Shown here: in pieces, positions 60,539 through 64,000 of the stretch
How positions within the stretch are numbered: the stretch's first letter is position 1
Layout: each line of letters opens with the position of its first letter
Assembly: GCF_963674635.1 (NCBI RefSeq)
Contig: NZ_OY771475.1
Coordinates: 2,852,001-2,916,000 of the forward strand
DNA length: 64,000 nt
Reading direction: 5' to 3'
Source: Breoghania sp.
Lineage (GTDB): Bacteria > Pseudomonadota > Alphaproteobacteria > Rhizobiales > Stappiaceae
Translations under genes and position numbers: made by a program
Notes under the pieces: generated by a model
Database searches by the model: none
Told to the model about the DNA's origin: nothing
The model's input: only the letters and a program-made list of their open reading frames with translations

Positions 60539-61248
60539 TGGTTCCCCAGGACCTGCGGCTGAGACTGGTCGCGGCCTTCGTCGTGGTAATCGTGCTGTCA
60601 CAACTCCAGAGCCTCACGCTTGCCGCGACGGTCCTTGGCAGTCTCGTCCTGTTTGCGCTTGCGGGCGGGCTGGAGGCAGGTCTCGCGCGGCGTCTGTGGC
60701 ATGTTGAAGGGCTTGTCGCGCTGCTCGTCGTCACACTGCCTTTCACCGAGGAGGGAACGCCCGTTTTCAGCTTCGGCCCACTCGTCGCCAGCGCACAGGG
60801 CCTGATCCATGCGGGCCTTCTCGCCTGCAAGATCACCGCCGCGGCGCTCGCGCTGATGGTCCTTCTGGGTGCGTTGGAGCCCGCCCGGCTCGGCGCGGCA
60901 CTGCAGGGCCTGCGGATGCCGCAAAAGCTGGTGCGGTTGCTCGTCATGTGTGTGCGCTACCTCGCGATCCTGCGGGCGGAGGCCCGGCGCGGTCACGAGG
61001 CAATGCGCGCACGCGGGTTTCGTGCGCGCTCCAACCGACATACATGGCGCAGCTACGGCTATCTGATCGCCATGTTGCTGGTGCGCGCCCTGGAAAGGGC
61101 GCAACGGGTGGAGGACGCCATGCTTTGCCGCGGTTTCAATGGCCGCCTTCCCCATGCCGACCTGGAGCCCCCTTCTGCGCGGGACTGGCTCGGCTTTGCA
61201 CTCCTGACCGGCCTTGCGGTCGCCACCCTTGTCGGAGACCGCGCATGA
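60514..61248 (+). CDS. nikQ: ECF-type nickel/cobalt transporter T component NikQ/CbiQ
   Basis: This is the energy-coupling T component, a 244-residue membrane protein that links the ATPase to NikM. About five helices are visible. The cytoplasmic coupling motifs are KLVRLLVMCVRYLAILRAEA and RRGHEAMRARGFRARSNRHT, in which ARG is the family signature, plus VEDAMLCRGFNGRLPHADL with a second RG motif. The GTG at 60514 is supported by GGAGG upstream; an ATG at 60526 is the alternative. The stop overlaps nikO by 4 bases. Confidence 0.9.
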   Translation: MAPHMARLVVPQDLRLRLVAAFVVVIVLSQLQSLTLAATVLGSLVLFALAGGLEAGLARRLWHVEGLVALLVVTLPFTEEGTPVFSFGPLVASAQGLIHAGLLACKITAAALALMVLLGALEPARLGAALQGLRMPQKLVRLLVMCVRYLAILRAEARRGHEAMRARGFRARSNRHTWRSYGYLIAMLLVRALERAQRVEDAMLCRGFNGRLPHADLEPPSARDWLGFALLTGLAVATLVGDRA

Positions 61249-61985
61249 GCGACCTCCTGCATCTTGACGGCATCTGTGTACGCCGCGACGGACAGTCCGT
61301 CCTTGAAGACATCAACCTGCGGCTCGGTTTGGGCGAAAGGCTCGCCATTGTCGGGCCGAACGGGGCGGGCAAGACGACATTGCTGCGCACACTCGTCGGG
61401 CTGGAACGGACGGCGAGCGGGACCATCCACCTTTTCGGCGAGACCTGCGGCACGGAAAGACAGTTCCGCCTCCACAGGCCCCGCATCGGCTTTCTGTTCC
61501 AGGACAGCGACGATCAGCTTTTCTGTCCGAGCGTGATCGAGGATGTGGCCTTCGGACCTCTCAACATGGGGCTCTGCCCGGCGGAGGCGGAAAAGACCGC
61601 GCGCATCGCACTTGACGGGCTGGGCATCGCGCATCTGGCGGAGCGGATTTCTCACCGACTGTCGGGGGGCGAAAAGCGACTCGTCTGTCTGGCGGGCCTG
61701 ATGGCGATGAAGCCGCGTGTGCTGCTGCTTGATGAGCCCACCAACGGCATCGATGCCGCCAACGAGACCCGCCTGCGCGACGCACTTGCGGCATATGATG
61801 GCGCGATGATCCTTGTCTCGCACGACACCACCCTGATTGCCGATCTCGCGACCCGCGCGATGGTTCTGGAGGCGGGCAGGCTTCTGCCCGCGACCCTTCA
61901 CAGCCACGCCCATACGCATGTTCATGCCCATGTGCACGCGATCCACGCACACGGGCTGCACGAGCCCTCCGGATCAACCAGCTGA
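61245..61985 (+). CDS. nikO: ECF-type nickel/cobalt transporter ATPase NikO/CbiO with His-rich tail
   Basis: This is a 246-residue ATPase of the ECF transporter. Motifs: Walker A GPNGAGKTTLLRTLVGLE, Q-loop FQDSDDQLFCPSVIEDVAFG, ABC signature HRLSGGEKRLVCLAGL, Walker B VLLLDEPTNGID and H-loop ILVSHDTTLI. After the normal end the tail has ten histidines within residues 219-239 (LHSHAHTHVHAHVHAIHAHG). Such tails can bind nickel or cobalt and may buffer the imported ion in the cytoplasm. The last 12 bases overlap the convergent DMT transporter gene. Confidence 0.92.
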   Translation: MSDLLHLDGICVRRDGQSVLEDINLRLGLGERLAIVGPNGAGKTTLLRTLVGLERTASGTIHLFGETCGTERQFRLHRPRIGFLFQDSDDQLFCPSVIEDVAFGPLNMGLCPAEAEKTARIALDGLGIAHLAERISHRLSGGEKRLVCLAGLMAMKPRVLLLDEPTNGIDAANETRLRDALAAYDGAMILVSHDTTLIADLATRAMVLEAGRLLPATLHSHAHTHVHAHVHAIHAHGLHEPSGSTS

Positions 61986-62873
61986 TTTTGCGGCTGCCGG
62001 ACGGCTCTGGCCTGCGCTGAGCACGAGAACGTTCCCCGCCAGCACCGCCACGCCCCCACTCACGACCAGCGCGTCGATGGCGAGATCTTCAAACAGCGCG
62101 GAAATGACCAGAGCCACCACCGGCACAAGGGCCAGCGTATAGGACGCGCTTGCCGCACCGATGCGTTGTACGAGACTGAAATACATGAAGAACGTGACGC
62201 AGGAGGCGACGATCGCCAGGTGGGCGAGCCCTGCCAGATAGGCGAGCGAGACGTCGACGGAAAAGCTGCGCCCTTCGGCAAGCGCCAGGGTGAAGGCGAA
62301 AAGCGCACCGCAAAGGGCTGTCCAGCTCATCAGAACGACGATCGGGATGCCGGTGCGCTGGTTGCGCATCGCAACGACCGTCCCGCAGCCCGTGCCCGCG
62401 GCCGCCGAAAGCGCCAACCCCAGCCCGGCCATGGCTTCCCGGCCGGAGGAAAACAGCGCGAATTGGGGCGCGGCGATGACCGCGAGGCCGAGGAGCCCCA
62501 CGCAAATGCCGGCAAGCATGCGCCGCGTTACCGGAACCGACAGGAACAGCCATCCGGCAAGGGCCGCAAAGAGCGACGAGGTCGACAGGACCAGCGCCGC
62601 GATGCCGGAGGGGATCAGCGTCGTCGCGTGGTAGAAGGAGATGAAGGACACCCCGAAAAACAGAACGCCCTGCAACGCCACCCACAGGCGATCTCCCTTG
62701 CGCAGGGCAATGCCGTGCCCGCGGGCCAGGCTCCAGCCGAACATCACCAGACTGGCCAGCACCAGCCGATAGGCGACCGAGACTTCCGGCGCCCCGGCAC
62801 TCGCCTGCTGGGCGGTGACGATTGCGCTGCTGCCCCACAGGATTGAGGTCGCCAGAAACAAGAGTACGTGCAT
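61974..62873 (-). CDS. EamA-family (DMT) drug/metabolite transporter
   Basis: This is an inner-membrane exporter of the drug/metabolite transporter superfamily, 299 residues from MHVLLFLATSILWGSSAIVT. It has ten hydrophobic segments in two EamA repeats, with VLSTSSLFAALAGWLFLSVP at the end of the first and IGAASASYTLALVPVVALVI at the end of the second. GGAGGG precedes the start at 62873. The substrate (amino acid, purine or dye) cannot be predicted. It is transcribed convergently with nikO, with a 12-base overlap, and follows the MarR gene. Confidence 0.88.
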   Translation of the reverse strand: MHVLLFLATSILWGSSAIVTAQQASAGAPEVSVAYRLVLASLVMFGWSLARGHGIALRKGDRLWVALQGVLFFGVSFISFYHATTLIPSGIAALVLSTSSLFAALAGWLFLSVPVTRRMLAGICVGLLGLAVIAAPQFALFSSGREAMAGLGLALSAAAGTGCGTVVAMRNQRTGIPIVVLMSWTALCGALFAFTLALAEGRSFSVDVSLAYLAGLAHLAIVASCVTFFMYFSLVQRIGAASASYTLALVPVVALVISALFEDLAIDALVVSGGVAVLAGNVLVLSAGQSRPAAAKSAG

Positions 62874-62944
62874 GCTGCCCTCCCCGGCATGCCGAACCTG
62901 AAAATGCCCTGCCCGGGCGCCAATCCGCGCGCGCCAACCCGCGC

Positions 62945-63508
62945 TCAGCCGCGCGTTGCCGGCTCCTCCCACCGTGGGGTGTCGCCCATGGATTGCCAGT
63001 CTCGCGCCAGGATACCCGCGCTGGCGCTCTCCAGCCTGTCGAGAACGGAACCGAGCTTCGCCAGCTCCTCGGGATCAACCGCTTCCGTCAGCTCCCGGTC
63101 GAGATGCCCGGCGAGATCGGAGATTTCACAAAATGCCTCCCAACCCGCGTGCGACAGCTCGATGGCGACGCAACGCCGGTCGACGCGTCCGGCAAGACGG
63201 TGGGCGAAACCCAGTTCCACCAGTTGCCTGACAGCGCGCGATACCGAGAACGGGTCCAGTCCCGCCGCCTGAGAGATCTCCTTCGCGCTCGCCCCGGGAC
63301 GGTTGGCGACGATGGCCATGGTACGCCAGGCGGGGCGGGAAAGGCCAAAGCGAGGGCCATAAAAGGCACTGAGCACATCCGCAATCCGGACCGATATCCG
63401 AAAAAACCGATAGGGCAGCCAGTTTTCAAGCTGAAGCGCGTCGCCGCGTCCCGACCCCGAACCGTGCGCGCCATCCTTGCGTGCGCCATCCTTGCGTGCG
63501 GCAGCCAC
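62945..63508 (-). CDS. MarR-family transcriptional regulator
   Basis: This is a winged-helix regulator of 187 residues. The N-terminus is basic and low-complexity (MAAARKDGARKDGAHGSGSG, with a duplicated ARKDGA). The MarR domain is about residues 40-165, with RPAWRTMAIVANRPGASAKE, ISQAAGLDPFSVSRAVRQLV and the wing AHRLAGRVDRRCVAIELSHAG. It is about 70 bases upstream of the DMT transporter gene on the same strand, and probably regulates it. Effector unknown. No full operator palindrome was identified upstream. Confidence 0.85.
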   Translation of the reverse strand: MAAARKDGARKDGAHGSGSGRGDALQLENWLPYRFFRISVRIADVLSAFYGPRFGLSRPAWRTMAIVANRPGASAKEISQAAGLDPFSVSRAVRQLVELGFAHRLAGRVDRRCVAIELSHAGWEAFCEISDLAGHLDRELTEAVDPEELAKLGSVLDRLESASAGILARDWQSMGDTPRWEEPATRG

Positions 63509-64000
63509 TGTGCTCTCCCCAAAGCTGGAAATTACTAGCGTTCTGCAATCATTTTTCGATTATTCACAGGTTGCCGCAGGCCGCAAGAGCCGCGCAGACA
63601 GCACGAAGGGCCAAGCCTCACACGGCACGCCTTTGGCGTGCGTGTTCCGGCCCGAGCGGCCTCATGCCGGATCTAGCCTGTCGATCAGCATGGCACACCG
63701 GGTCAGGTCCTCCCGCACATGGCCACCCGACCGGCGCCAAGCCCCCGGCGCGCGTTGCGAACCGCACGGACTGGTCATTTCATTTCGCACATGCACAATT
63801 TTCTATTGCCTCAGAAAGAAATAAAACCACCGCTCAAACCAAACAAAGAACAACAAAAGTCCAGGCAAATGATCAATAATATTACAACCATCTCCGATAA
63901 TAAGAGATCTTACCTACCTACCAACTTTAATATTCAGTTAATTTTCACACCAGATTGAAGTCCTGTTTATTTTCTAATCACGAATTATCATGAATTTTAC
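63509..64000. other. Gene-free end of window with AT-rich boundary
   Basis: No gene is recognised. From about 63785 to the end the sequence becomes strikingly AT-rich (long runs of A and T, three tandem TACC units near 63912), unlike the GC-rich remainder. It may be a promoter for a gene beyond the window or the edge of a horizontally acquired segment. Confidence 0.55.

Overview
The window is a GC-rich, densely coded chromosomal segment from an alphaproteobacterium, most likely of the order Hyphomicrobiales (Rhizobiales). The main evidence is gene order: pckA, chvI, chvG, short hprK, EIIA-Man, ptsH, ahcY, a DivL-type kinase, tsaE fused to a sugar kinase, a MurU-like nucleotidyltransferase, addB, addA and trxA lie together (25.7-48.5 kb), as is typical of rhizobia, brucellae and marine relatives. 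No rRNA, CRISPR array, insertion sequence or prophage was seen. There is one tRNA gene, tRNA-Ala(GGC).

Layout. 1-6.2 kb: the 3' part of a Flp/Tad pilus operon (cpaC end, cpaD, cpaE, cpaF, tadB, tadC). 6.3-14.5 kb: a divergent XRE-cupin regulator and a branched-chain-type ABC importer operon that ends with two C-N hydrolases (M20 deacylase and amidase), which looks like an uptake-and-hydrolysis pathway for an unidentified amide or N-acyl compound. 14.9-21.6 kb: tRNA-Ala, an FYDLN-type acidic protein, then the housekeeping run aroA-cmk-rpsA-sppA-ihfB. 22-26 kb: small membrane and metabolic genes, grpE and trxA. 26-39.6 kb: addAB recombination genes, peptidoglycan recycling (MurU and TsaE-AmgK), divL and ahcY, all on the minus strand. 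39.9-41.6 kb: an unrecognised membrane-anchored TPR protein on the opposite strand inside the conserved block. 41.6-48.5 kb: regulatory PTS (HPr, EIIA, HprK), ChvG-ChvI and pckA. 48.6-52.5 kb: a sulfotransferase-like gene and molybdenum-enzyme maturation genes (split XdhC and a MoeA/MobA fusion). 53-58 kb: a mini GcrA-like protein, FMN reductase, extradiol dioxygenase, racemase-type CoA transferase and glycerate 2-kinase. 57.9-62 kb: a NikR-like repressor divergent from a nikKMLQO nickel or cobalt importer. The window closes with a DMT transporter, a MarR regulator and an abrupt AT-rich stretch.

The most interesting locus is the metal importer. Its regulator keeps the DNA-contacting residues of NikR and faces a nearly canonical GTGTGA-N16-TCATAC operator, yet it lacks all four residues that form the nickel site in E. 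coli NikR and carries a His-rich tail instead. The importer ATPase also has a His-rich tail, and three transporter subunits are predicted to expose a histidine at or next to the mature N-terminus. Other notable points are the TPR protein at 39.9 kb, several palindromic operator candidates (upstream of ahcY, pckA and the ABC operon), a DivL kinase with tyrosine at the phospho-acceptor position, and a class II EPSP synthase with glycine where the CP4 enzyme has alanine.
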